Shown here piece after piece: positions 12,863 through 32,300 of a DNA stretch of 64,000 nucleotides (position 1 is its first letter; each line of letters opens with the position of its first letter). The notes beneath the pieces are model-generated. The model worked only from the letters and a program-made list of their open reading frames with translations, was not told the DNA's origin and made no database searches. Origin of the DNA: Eudorina sp. 2006-703-Eu-15 (taxonomy: Eukaryota > Chlorophyta > Chlorophyceae > Chlamydomonadales > Volvocaceae); assembly GCA_003117195.1 (NCBI GenBank), contig BDSI01000045.1, forward strand, positions 214,589 through 278,588, written 5' to 3'. Both the position numbers and the translations under genes were made by a program.

Positions 12863-13914
12863 GTACACAGCATTGCAGGTCACTCGGGGTGACGTGTCGC
12901 GTTCCGCGGCAGGCAGCCCCGGAGGGCCTCGGGGGGCCGCGGAGGTGCCAGTCAAGGCCATGTTGCACGGCGGATCTTGCTCGCCTGGGTGGGCTTGCTG
13001 GTTCTCCTGCGACGGGCGGGGTCACGGTGTGTGCCTTTGCGCGGTAGTCACTGTCCCATTGGGGCAGAGCCCGGGTGCCGTGCCGTAGATGGCTGGGCTG
13101 GGAGGATGGTGCTGGCGAGGGGCGTGGCGTTCCTTGGATGTCGATTGCTACGACCCGCGCACTGTACGCCGGGACAGGCAGGGACCCATTCGGGCATCCG
13201 GCCCCACAATCAAAGGGCGAGCGCGCTGTGCCAGTCCTTACGGCTTGCCGCTCAAGGCGGCAGGCGGGAAACCCCCCAGGTACGGTTTCAGGCCAGGTCG
13301 GACCACGCACCGAGCCAGTCATGAGGCGGAGCGGAGCTCGCGCGCACGAGCCCGGGGTGCGGGCGAGGTCCGCCAGCAGGTTGGACACTGTAACCGTGAC
13401 AAGGTGGAGTGGTGGACCCTTCGCCCCGACAGGGCGTTCCAACGGGCCGGGTTGTCGGCGTGCATGTGCCGCTGTGACGTGGCTGGCTACTTACGGTGCG
13501 GCGGGCGGCGCTCGAGCGGCCGGCCCATCCATCGCAAAACACACCCGGGGGACGGCTTGCGTTCCGTGGGTTCGCGTTCGACGCCGCGTTCGGGCCCTCG
13601 GGCCCTCCGGTGTCCGTGGCCCCGCCCCGCCCCGCGCCTCTACGGGCCAGAGAGTGGAGTCTGGGTTGGGGGCGGGACGGCGGGACGCCTCTTGGGGCGA
13701 TCTGGAGCGAGCGTCCTCTCGCGACCCTCATTCGTCTCATCGTCTGGTGCGAGGGCAATCACAGCACGCACAGCATGCACCGTTCTATCAGGGACGTGTA
13801 GACCTGATTGGGGACGTCGGTGTACAATCGTAGCGTCGCTTCGCCAAACAGTTCAAAGATGTCTATCATTTTATCATCAGCGGGTTCATGCATACCGTAC
13901 TGCCTCTAAATTAT

Positions 13915-14392
13915 TTGCGAATAATTAATTAATCATTTACGACCTCGCAAAGCTCTAAAACAATTACCGGCGGGTACCTCGAAAATAATTGGAATTTGTA
14001 AATAAATACGGTGACAGCCTCGCAAAAATAAGTCGCAAAAATAAATTAATCCGTGCAAGTGCACCGACAGTATGCTAATTGCTTTGACTTAGAAGCCCCT
14101 AGAATCGATGCTGTTGGGTGCGCAGGGTCGATGGTCGACCCTGCGAGCTTGTGCGTGCCTGTGACAGGTCCGGGGTTTACCCGGGGTGCACCACCTTCGG
14201 TACTGCACTCCATGCGTTCGCTTCTGTTCCGCCTGGAAGGGCACAGCAACCTCACAAAACTTGTTCTACGGCCGGGGTGCCTCGAAAAGCTTTACAGTTC
14301 CTAGAAAAATTCTGAAGCACGCCTCGCAAATAATACAGTTTCTAAATCCAAATTTTATTTAATTACGCTCGCAAATAATTAGAGGCTGTACG
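13915..14392. repeat. AT-rich stretch with a recurring CCTCGCAAA(A/T)AATT motif
   Basis: The motif or a close variant occurs near 13942, 13976, 14012, 14029, 14279, 14322 and 14368, usually followed by AAAATAATT or AATAATT. The stretch is much richer in A and T than the surrounding DNA. The copies are spaced irregularly, so this is not a simple minisatellite. Confidence 0.65.
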
Positions 14393-14507
14393 GTAGAAGT
14401 CAGCACGTTTCTCAGCCTGCTGGCTTTTCGTTTGGGGCCTCGGCCAACAGCTTGACTTGCCACCGTCATATCAGTGGTTGCTGTCGCCCCAACGGCCTAA
14501 TGTATGC

Positions 14508-16178
14508 ATGCCAGCAGAGCCTTGTTCGCTGAGACACCTACTGGCTGATCTGCTGGTTTGCAATCGCGCGCGCGCTCTGCCGGCGGGAGTAGTGGACACC
14601 GGCCAGCGCCTCGTCCTGGCCGCGGCGCAGCAGCAGCAGCAGCAGCAGCAGATGAGGAACGCTCATTTTCAGCGACCGATGCGACCCGCAGGGCAATCAA
14701 AGCAGTCGTAGACGCCGCGGCCTCGGTGCGCGCCGCTTCCGCCGCGGACTCAGGAGCAGCGCCGCTCGAGCTGCTCAAAGCAGCTGCTGAGGGCCTCCAA
14801 GTACTGCTGGAGCTCTTTTATGACGAACCACGTTTCAAATTTTACAGCCGCATCAATCAAGCCATCTGGGGACCTCCGGTCCACTGCTGCGACGCGCTGG
14901 TGACCTTGCTCGCGGCCGCGACTCGCGCGCTCGCGCTGCCGGCCACGCGCCGCAACGAGCGCCGCACCTACGAGACCCTACATCGCAATATCCTGGAACT
15001 GAGGTTTAAAGTGCTCCTCGTCGATGTCATCGCGTGCCAGCCCGCCGCACATGGACCTCCCGGCGGTCATCAGCCGTCGCCACCCCGCAGCGGCTCCGGC
15101 CTCCGCGTCGTCCAGCTGCTGCTGGGAACCGACTTCCTGCCCGCCTCCAGCGCCCTGCTGGCGGCGGCACGGGAGGACGAGCGCTGTCGGCTGCCCGAGC
15201 GGAACATGGTGCACCTGGTGGAAGGGGTCGGCCAGCTGCTGTGCTGTGCCCTGGCACTGTACCGCCGCGCGGACGCGGGCCACCCGGGGGCGCACCGCAG
15301 CTGGGCATCGCGTTGCTGCGGGCGGTGGCGGACAGTGCCGTGCTGGAGCACTGCGCGCGGTCGGTGATGTGTTGGCCGCCGCGGGGCACGTCGCTGCACC
15401 ACCCGCTGGGGCTTGTGCTGACAGGCCTACTGCATGTCGGGAAATGGGCGCTCTCTCGGTGTACTGCACCACCTAATGTCGTACGGCGAGCCGCGACAGG
15501 TGGCAGCGCTGCTGTCAACGACCACCAAGCTCGTGCGGCGGCTGCTGAACCTCTGCCTCGACGGCCAGGGCGGCGGTAGCGGTGTCAGCGGCGGCGTCAG
15601 CGGCGGCGTCTGCGGCGGCGGCGCCGTGCCGCCGCAGCTCACCCTCAGCCGCACCGGGGACTTGGCCGCGGTCGGCAGAGCGGTGCTGCAGCTGCCGCTC
15701 CGCCACATGGTCTCATGGGTGGCGGCCCAGGAGATCGCGACTGCTGGAGGCGGCGACGCGGTGGCGTCAGCCAGGCGGGGAGGCGCCAGTGCGGCCGGCG
15801 CCGCAACCCCCGCCCCATCAGACGGCGCCCCCGCCCCATCAGACGGCGCTCCCGCTGGAACACCGAGCCATGAACGAAGCTTTTAAGGAGAACGAAGATG
15901 GACTTGGCCGCCGGGCGGCGACGGTGCTGGTGCGGGTAGCGGCGGCGGATCGGTCGACCCACGGGTCGGTCGCCGCCTCCCTCCCGCCGCGCTGCGGCAA
16001 CCCAGGCTGTACGAACCTGGCGGGGCCCAGTGACGCGGCGCTGCCCCTGCCGCGGACGTGTCGCCGCTGCGGGGCCGTGTCGTACTGCAGCTCGGAGTGC
16101 CAGTGGGCGCAATGGCAGCGGCGGGAGGGCGGCCACCGGGAGCAGTGTCCCCCTCCCAGGGGGGGGAGGGGGGATTAG
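14508..16178 (+). pseudogene. MYND zinc-finger protein gene, frame-disrupted
   Basis: The protein signal is clear but scattered over frames. From ATG 14508 the frame reads through LLADLLVCNRARALPAG into a CAG tract (14628-14651). After the tract the sensible frame shifts, reading DEERSFSATDATRR and then LLELFYDEPRFKFYSRINQA. It shifts again at a G run near 15286-15290 (into GIALLRAVADSAVLEH) and again near 15425-15434 (into SGNGRSLGVLHHLMSYGEP). It shifts once more before 15890 to reach the MYND finger. The finger (about 15.99-16.15 kb) has CGNPGC, CRRCGAVSYCSSECQ and HREQC, a Cys/His series that binds zinc in protein-interaction modules. Volvocalean genomes hold large families of such MYND proteins with poorly understood roles. 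No GT-AG intron that I tried restores the frames. The four phase-perfect multi-exon genes nearby argue against generally poor sequence, so decay is likelier than error, though homopolymer error at the G run is possible. Confidence 0.68.
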
Positions 16179-18697
16179 GGAGGAGATAAGGGGGCCTGCC
16201 GGCAGTGGGGCCAGAGAGGAGATCGGGTCACGGTCCAGGGAGGGCGGGAGCGAGGGGATGCGATGCGTACGGGATGCGTGTGGCCAGTGGGTATCGGGGC
16301 CGAGGGGGGCCGTCGGTGGCCTGATGGAGATGTACGGCGGCATTTCACGTTCATGTGTACGTGTGGCCGAGCTGGGCAAGACACACGCCACTACCAGTCC
16401 TACAGGCGACGGACTGTGAGAGGTGTACGGAAAGGGTGTACGGAAAGGGTGTACGGTCACCAATACGCACGGACTCACAGGGACAACAACCTGCTGCTTC
16501 GCACAATCCAACCCCTCTCTCAAAATAAACCCAACAAGGCGCTCTGTGCCGTGTGCGTGTCACAGCGACCTCCGTGCTCGGTTGCCCATTCAGGGCATTC
16601 CGATGTGGGCACGTGTCCAGGAAGTACCGTAGCGAGCCACGGGGACGCCTTACGTACAGGTGGGACTCCGGGCGCACGCACCCACGGAGCCGTGTTGGCG
16701 CTGTTTCCGTCGGGGATTTCAGAGTGCAGTGAGAGCCGCCTCCGTAACAAGAGGGGGGGCAGCAGTAACACAGGGGACCCGCAGCATGAGCATCCCCGCC
16801 GTCGTGCAAATTTGTTGTGCCCGCTGTGTTTCGCGTAACATAAGGGATGGTGTGTGTGGGCGTGTACGGCAATGCGACGCGTCAGTCGACGTCATGGCGG
16901 TGTTCCCGGGTGGTGGTGGTGGTGGTGGGGAGGTTGAACTATGTGGCGTAGGAGCGCTGAGGTGTAGGCGGTGCGGCCAGGGCGCCTGTCGATTCAGCGC
17001 GTGACGCCGCCGCTCATCCCACCCCCCCCCCCCGCGAGCTCCCGAGCTCCCGACAGACGGTGGCTGAGCAGCTCGACGGGGCACAGCAGGGCCCTGTCGG
17101 TGAGCTGGATAGGCCCCGGGCGGGTCAGGTGCGGTTTCCACGAGCGAGGGGCGATCCTAACGTTCCGGAGGCTGGCTGTTGCAGCTGCACGGCGTCCTTG
17201 AGGGAGGAGGAGGATGGCTGCGCCCTGCTGCGCGGTGTGCAGTCTTCAGTGGGCGGTCATAGGTACGGGGCGCCCACGCAGCCGTCGTGTGTATCGTTTC
17301 CCACTTTCCGTGGCTACGCCACCCAACCAAGAGGCCGAGAGCGGGCGGTGTTGCGGGCCACTGCCCAGGAGGGATCAGGCGGCAGGTCCCTGGATGACTG
17401 CTCCCACAGCAGCGGCGCCAACACGTCCAGGCAGCGCCAACACCTCAGCCCCGACCCCCGAGTCCGTTTGCCTGCGTGAGCTACGTACGACGTGCCACCT
17501 CTGATGGCGCCTTGCCCACAGCCCCGTCCCATCATTCCCACGAGGCCGTGTAGGGTTGCAAATCCCCGCACTGGAGGGAAGGGGACCTCCCTTTCATAGT
17601 TAGGCGCTGGAATCGGGGACCCTTTCCAAGGGGTACGTTCCCTGTTGACGGGTATGGGGACTAATACCGTAGTGCACCGTGCCCTATTGCAAGTAGTCGA
17701 GCGGCCCACAACCTGCGCCCAGGATCCGGCATAAGTGTTCGCTTGCGATCGCCCTGCGGCGCACGATGAGCAGCGCACCACTTTGTCGGATGGGGCGTGG
17801 ACGTACAGGGACGTATGTAATAGTGTGGAACTTGGGCACGGAATCTAACGCCGTTTGTGCTTTTGGGGAAAGCTTTGGCGTATATGCACGCACGTAACGT
17901 GCTGACTGCAGCGTTGGTAAGCGTAGGCTTTTGAGTAAGGATTGCGTATGAAGGCATAATCAGCACTTCAGCAGAACAATTTCCCGACACGTCTGACTCG
18001 GATCCAGCCCCATCTGGCTGATCGCTGCCGTTTTCTCGTGCAGCAAGCATTGTGAACGAGTTAATTTACCTCAACCCCTTGCATGTAACGCGAGTATCGT
18101 GCGGACGCTGGGGACGCGAGGCAGCTCCGAAACGTTCCAACCCTTTACAAAATTCCCATGGTCTGCGCGGCTATTGTTTATTTGTCGTTGTACATGCACA
18201 AAGCACAGGTACAGCAATCATATGAGGTGTTCACAGTTGTGTAAGGTTACCACTTGGCTTTTGGTCGGACAACCGTTTGTGCCCGCTGGCAATAATTTAT
18301 ACCCTCTGGATTCTCTTTAATTGCTCACACAAGCTGCCGAAAGTACACTTTACCCGGAGCGCTTACGATAACCGAGGACAGCTTCCTTTGTTCAAACTAT
18401 GAAATGATGTAAGACCGCGATACTACACACAACTGCACTAGACAAAATTGCAATTGCTTACGGGATTTCATTATTGGGAGCTGAAGGGCGTTTCCTGAGG
18501 TTTCGCCACCTGACCCGGCACACGTGGGGGCCACGCGAGTCTACACGTAGGTGAATCTGACATACATACAGTAGCGTGCGGAATGTTCTGTTCCCAAAAT
18601 ATTACACCAGCTCCTAGGCCTGCAGCTTAGCAACCAACTGCTCGAAACATACTAAACGTAAGGCTTCGATCTATGAAGCGTCTGTTAACGTGAGAGG
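16179..18697. other. Intergenic; no supported gene
   Basis: I find no frame with a recognisable domain. A 14-base unit (GGTGTACGGAAAGG type) repeats near 16420-16452, and a poly-C run lies at about 17020. The AT-richer end (18.05-18.69 kb) precedes the kinase gene and should contain its promoter and 5' UTR. Confidence 0.5.
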
Positions 18698-26075
<7,378 letters not shown>

Positions 26076-29000
26076 GCGGAGGCGGAGGGTCGGAGGCGGA
26101 GGGTCGGAGGCGGAGGCGCAGGACCCAGATGGACAGGTTTGCGGCGAGGCCAACGCGAGAGGGAGTCACCACTAAATGGCCGCGGCCGCGGCGGCGGCGG
26201 CGGCGTGACGTTTTGACGTGATTGTTGAGATGTGGGGGATCTTCTGATGGGGGCAATGCGAGCCCTGGAGTACTGAGCCCCAACAAGGATGAAGCCCGTG
26301 GTCGTGGTCGTGGTCGTGGATGTGGATGTGGGCGGGAGGCTTGGGAGAGCGGAGAGGTGTGAATCACACGGGAAGGGGAAGCGGGGAGAGAAGAGGATTC
26401 GTGGTCTGTGCTTGCCCGCATTCGGCGTTTTTGTTGCACTGTTCAGTAGTGGCCGGAAGGGCGGCGGAGGTCCTCCAGGGGGAGCGGCTGTATGTGCGGA
26501 GAGGGACAGTCCTTTCGTGTGCGACAGTGCTGAGGGTAGGACCTGGGATGTAGTTTGCTGGTGTGGTGCTGCTTTCTGGGGTATAAAAAAAGAAACAGCC
26601 TAGAAACACTCTGGGGAGGTGGTGGTGGTGGTGTTTATTGGAAATGGAGATGAGGGCGCTCCTGACAGGGCAGGGCGGGAGAGGAAGCTTGCGGAGGGGG
26701 AGGGGGAAAGGGAGGAGAGAGGGAAGGAGGCAGAGGGAGGGAAGGAAGGGGGCATTTGCGGAGGCAGTCAGAGAGAAAAGGAGAGACGGCCACATGAGAA
26801 AGAGAGACAAAAAACTAAAGACTAAAGAGGCAGAGGACCGGCTCCGGTGAGCACGCGTGCATGCTCCCGGCCGACGCCCGCTCCCCAAGGGATTGATGCC
26901 TTCGTTCTTCGCGCGGGTACCCGTATGTCGCCGGGACTCTCAAGAGATGTAGGATACTCACACATGCCTCTTGCCAGCTTTCCAGCGCGCATTCGCCCAA
27001 GGACGGCGACAGCTGTAGTTGCACGTCATGCTGTAGTTGTACGTGTTGTGGCCGTCCATTGCTTCTTCGCCGCCGCTCGAGCGGTTCATTGGCTTTCCCG
27101 CGTTCGAGTCCTTTTTTTGAAAGCTTTTTGGCGCGTTTGGGGGCCCTGGTGGGTGGCATCTTCGGGGGTCAAAAGGAGGAGAGGGTACCACACCTGTGGC
27201 CCTGTAGTGCCCAGAGCCTGGTAACGGACATTTCATTACCTGCGCGATCCACCAAGAGCCACTTCCGTACGCTATTCCTTACAGTCGTACATTTGTATGC
27301 TCCGTTTCCCCTGCTGTACCCACCTCCACGGCATCGCCTCGGTTGGGGCCGGGCCGGGCCAGGTCATATGTTAGGTACGGCAGCAGCGCGCCCGGTGTCG
27401 CACCATGGATACGCACTTTTGGGGTCCCCTCTGAGCGAGTTGAGGCGTCGGGGCGAGTTGGGGCGTTCCACGTTGCCAGGCGGCAGGGACTTGTAAACCG
27501 CGGGGGCCCCGGCTTTCCTAGAGAGCAGGATCAGGTCAAGGGGTCGAGGCTGCCTTCCTTGGCCCGATGTGGTTAGGACGGTGGTGGGGCGGGCGGCGCC
27601 GCCCGCCCGGGATGGTTATGCCGACTGGTGGGTGTGTTGCGTGCCCAGGATTGCCGTACGTGAGGGAGCCGTCGGGGCCGAGGTGCAGCAGAGGCTGGCG
27701 TAAGGAACCGTCCAGGGGGGGAAGCCCCCTGGGGCGGAGGCGGGGGCCGAGCTCGCGGGCTGGGTCTGAAGGCAAGCTAGGTGGTGCGGCGGCGGAGGCC
27801 CCCGGGCGGCGCTGAGTGGTTGGGGGGCAGCGGAGAGGACGGCGGATGAGGTTTTGTTGTGTAGGGTTGCGCTTGCACCTTTCTTTAGTTTTGTAGTAAT
27901 TGCATGGCTCTGGTACTGTAGTAAGGCTTTGCTCAGAGAAGGTCAGAGACGTCTCCACTGCCCGTTGTCGTTAGCGAGCTCACAGCAGCATCCGCATCCT
28001 CTTTTTTCTCTGGCCGCACCTGTGGCGACCCCACGGGCTGGCGAGCTGTCTTTGACGAGCACGGGGTCTTCATGCCCGGTGCGGCATGTGGCTTACTGAA
28101 ACAGGCTGTCCTGTACCCGTAATTTCAGGTTTCAGTTGTTCATCGGTCATCAACCAAAAACAAAATATGCAAAAAATGGTGAGATGCCATGGCGTACAGC
28201 GTGCAGGTTTTCGCTGTTACGGTCGCCCGGGGTGATGCGGCAGGCGCCTGGAGGGGGCCCAGTTTGGGGGGGGGGGGAGGAGGCTGGCCGGTTGCCGTAG
28301 CGGTGCTTGTGCAGCAAGTGAATAAGGAAGCGTGCGTTGGTACGCGGTGTCTCCTGGTGGGCGTTTGCAAGATCAGATCAAGTCGGAATGGACACCGATG
28401 ATGGAATCGTTTGCGGTTTGGGGGATTTCTTCTTTCTGCGAGTCGCCCCCACCGGGATGTGTGGCCACGACGTGCCCGGGTACAGAGGCCCCCAAGAGGG
28501 GGCGGGGGCACGTCAGCTGTGGCGTGTGTGCAAGTCCGCGCGTCCTGATGCGGTCTGTTCTGTGTCGAAGCATTCTCCTGCTTGTGTTAAACACGGAGCC
28601 GAGGGGCACCGGAAACATTGCAGCAAGCGGGCGTGGCGTCGACCCATTTCCGCATCGTTCCTGTAAGAATCGAGAGGCTGGGTTGCATCCGGGAGTATGT
28701 GCCAGCCTCTGGTACGGCAGCGTTCCTCGGGGGGAGGGCCAAGAGGGCGGGAGTCCACGACCCGGCGATTCGGGGAGGCCCTACCCGGGCCCCCGCCCGG
28801 CAGCTCTCTCGCGGCCAGCATCGTTATCGCTTTTGCCGTCCGCGCCTCACTCCGCTTAATTGCACAAATCGAAAACAAGAGGGAGAGAGAGAGAAAGAAA
28901 GAAAGGTCAGCCGCCGATGCCGACTCTGTCATCCGGACTCCGTCACACACGCAGCGGCTCAGTTTCTTTTGTCACACACGCATGCCCCCCCCTCCCTAAT

Positions 29001-29335
29001 TCAATCGCATGCACCCTCACGGAAACGAGCCCGTGCACCACCCACCCGGCTGCATCGGCACATTCCCCCCGCTGCAACATGCGTGCCGCAGCCCCAGCCG
29101 ACGGACTGGCTTTGACCGGGGTCGTTCCGGCGTTGTTATTTTCCCGTGTCAACCCCCACCCCAACGCCCTTCCCTTCCCCGCAACCATCCTCGGAACCGA
29201 GAAGGCTGACCTGACCCCAGAGGCCCCCTATACGCCCACGCCCACGCCGGACCTGTCCCCAAACCGGCTGGCCCCACACACGTCAAACTCCTATCCACCT
29301 GCCCTGCAAAGGCAATCAGTCGGCCGGCCGCTCGC
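26076..29335. other. Convergent intergenic region and 3' UTRs; no supported gene
   Basis: The first part is the kinase 3' UTR and opens with a GGAGGCGGAGGGTC repeat. Purine-rich low-complexity DNA fills about 26.63-26.83 kb and 28.87-28.91 kb. Frames of 100-170 codons exist on both strands (for example 27536-27958 minus), but they show no domain or splice context I can defend. The right part is the 3' flank of the minus-strand phosphatase-like gene. Confidence 0.5.
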
Positions 29336-32300
29336 CTACACCAGGAACAGCGACTCGTCCACTTTGCGCCACAGGTAGCAGGAGCACTCCAGCCTGGGGT
29401 CCAGCGGCGCGAGAGGAAGGGTCCAGCGGCACAAGGTCCACCCGAGCAGGGGTCAAGGGTTGGGGTGGAGGGCCGGGCAAGGAAGCGGAACCCAGGGGCA
29501 TGTGTGCGCGCGTGTGTTGGTCCGGAAACCAGACGCGCAGCAAGGCAAGCGAGGGCAGCTGCGGGGCCCAAGACGTCAAGAGCCGGATGGGGCACGCCTG
29601 GGCAGATGGGTCCGGGCCCACAGGTGGGAGGCGGCACCAGCCGGGCTAAGCGGACAGCACCCCGGGACTGGACAAGCCTGCCGGGCGGGGAGGGCCCCGG
29701 TGGGGCGGACCCTGGGCGTGTGAGGGTCAGCAGCGCAGTCCGCAGGCAGCTGCCCTAAGGCCCCCCCGCCGCAACGGCCGTCACCAATAAAACAAACCGC
29801 AAACCGCCGACACCGTCCACACTGACTACAGACCAATGTGTCCGCAGCAAGGTGCGGCACCCTGCTGCAATACATGGCCACACCCCGGGTGTGCCGGCCC
29901 TCCGCCCCTCCGGCCCTCACCAGGAGGGGTACACCACGAAGCGGCCGTGTTGAGCCGCCCAGATGGCCTGGGACCAGGGGCAGGGGCAGGGGTGGGGGTG
30001 GGGCCAGGGCCAGCGACGGCACAGGGATCATGGCGTCAAGGCAGCGCGGGTCGCACTGGGTGGAGAACCCAACAGCGAATGAGCTGCGGACGCTGGAACC
30101 AGCAGCGGCTCCGGACAGCTCCCAACCTCCCACTCCCCTTTCCCCACACACCAGCCTGTGCTCTCTTTCTTTCTCCCCTACTGCCATTTGTGGTCGACCC
30201 CTTCGCTGCACCCCCTCCTTGCTCTTTCCTCAATCTTAACCCGCATCCTTCCCCACCAACCCGCCCCGGCTGGGTGTGTCTGAGCCGGTGTCGTCAACCT
30301 CCTTTCCCCCCGACCCACCTTCTCCGTGCCGGCGCTGAGCGTCACCACGTGCGTCGTGGCGTCGCTGACGGTGGCGCTGACCGTCGCCCCACACGACTCC
30401 GCCAGCTTCCACAGCGGGTGCTGCGAACCCCCACCCGCGCCACCTCCGCCTCCTGCTCCGCCCCCCCCGCCTCCACCCCCGCCGCCGCCGCTGCTGAACA
30501 CCCGGCTGAACGTGATGTGCGCCCCCGCCAGCACCCGCAGCCGGTGCTCCTGCAGCACCAGCCGCACGTCCCAGGGCTCCATGCCGCCGCCGGCGGCGGC
30601 GGCGCCCGGCTGCTTCGCATCCGCCGGTGGCCCGTCGGCTGACGGCGGCTTGGCGGAGGCCGAGTGCGGTCCGGAGGCGGCGGGGCCGCCCGAGGAGGTG
30701 GGGCCTGCTCCTGCGCCTGCGCCTGCTGATGGGGAGGTGTAGGCGGCGAGCACGCGGGAGTGCAGCGCCTCCAGGAGGGGCAGTGCGGAGGCCAGCACGC
30801 CGCGCTCCGGGCACTCGTCCCTGGAGAGGGTGACCCAGGGGTCGGGTTGGTGTGGGGTGAAGGGCACTCAGGGATCCAACGGCGAATGGGGAGATTGTGT
30901 TGGCCCCCTAACATGGCCTCATCAACCCCTTCCCTTTGAGTTGGGTCGGGTCTGCTTGCCTTGCAAGCGCTCCCCCCTTTTGCCGCTCCTTTTCCGCACA
31001 CGCGCCAGACTCCCCCGCCCCGGGCCACCTCGGCTCGTGTCCCCGAGCCCGACTTCAAACTACACCACGGAGGCGCTCGACCCATATCTCCCCGACCTCC
31101 TGCCCGCCGCAGCTCTCCCTCCGCGTCCCCCTCTCCTCCTCCCCCTGCCCCTCCACCCACCTGTCCACCTCCAACAACGACCTGCCGCCCATCCCCGTGA
31201 CTGAAGCCAGCGCCGGCCCCCTGCCGCCGCCGCCACCCGCGCCCTCCCCCGCCGCCGCCCCGGCCGTCGCCGGCCGGTACGAAAAGTACGAATACGGCGG
31301 CAGCGGCACCAGCCCCGGCGCCAGCTGCTCGCCCATCCAGCCCGCGTCGGGCGTGTCCGCCACCACCGCGATCGGCGCGCGGCTCTCCAGCGCCGCCAGC
31401 AGCCGCCGCGCCAGCACCCCCTGGGCCACCACCCGGCTGCCGAACAGCGCCAGGGAGGGGTCGAGCAGCTCCACCACCGCGTCCGCGTACAGCCGCCCCT
31501 GCCGGCTGTGCGCCCACAGCTCGAACCGGTCCGCGGCGCGGGCCAGGAAGGCGCGGGCGCCGGGCCGCAGCTTGACCCACAGCAGGCCGCCCTCCAGCGG
31601 CAGCCGGAACAGCTCCCGCCGGTCCTCGGGCAGCGAGGCGCCCTCGACGGCGGCGCGGCGCGCCAGCGCCGCCGCCGCGACGCCGTCGAGCTGGTCGTCC
31701 CAGCAGCAGTCCGCCAGGATGCCGTCCAGATCGACCACGAGGACGAGCCGGCCGCGGGAGAGGAGGCCCAGGGCGGCGGCGGCCGCCGCCGCGGCCTCGT
31801 CGGAGGACGTCGGAAGGGCGGAGCGGCCGCCGCCCACGCCCGCCGGCGCGCCGTCGTGGGGCTCGAGTTTCAGTCCCGAGGAGGTGGTCATCGCGGCGCC
31901 GGCGGCGTCAGCCAGGGACAGCGGCAGCGGCGGCGGTGGCGGCGGCGGCTGATCTCGGTGGCGGTGGCGGTGCGCAGAGGAGGAGGAGCGGTGCTCCCGC
32001 TCCTTGTCCTTGTCCCGCTCCTTGTCCTTGTCGCGGTCCTTGTCTTTGTCCTTGTCCTTGCCGTCCCGTTCCTTGGAGTCCTTGTCCTTGTCCGTCCGGC
32101 TTCGGTGCCGGTCGCGGTCCCGGTCGCGGTCCCGGTCCCGCCCCCGGTCGCGCTCCTTGTCCTTGTCCTTGTCGCGCTCCTTGTCTTTCTCCCGGTCGCG
32201 GTCCCGCTCCTTCTCCCGCTCTTTGCCGTCCTTGTCCCTGCCCTCCTTGTCCTTCTCCTTGTCCCTGCCCTCCTTCTCCTTGTCCTTCTCCTTATCCCGG

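Larger units (their letters stand above)
10691..14503. other. 3' UTR of the PES-like gene and intergenic DNA; no supported gene
   Basis: Several long frames exist on both strands (for example 11.4-12.4 kb minus and 13.08-13.93 kb plus). They overlap one another, lack recognisable motifs and look like GC-driven shadows. Low-complexity sequence includes GGGGT runs near 11.93-11.97 kb, GAGA runs near 12.19-12.24 kb and a CCCAG/CTCAG pentamer run at 12800-12862. From about 13.85 kb the sequence turns AT-rich. Confidence 0.55.

Noticed and set aside
13075..13928. 250-280 codon plus-strand frames
   Set aside because: Two overlapping frames and one minus-strand frame of similar length cover the same bases, with no motif, splice context or plausible start.
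17000..17480. Possible minus-strand exon containing GPIQLTDRALLCPVELLS
   Set aside because: The stretch looks mildly protein-like, but I could not find bounding splice sites or a second exon.
27536..27958. Minus-strand 140-codon frame with Pro/Gly/His-rich sequence
   Set aside because: No domain and no link to the neighbouring minus-strand gene, whose stop is at 29336.
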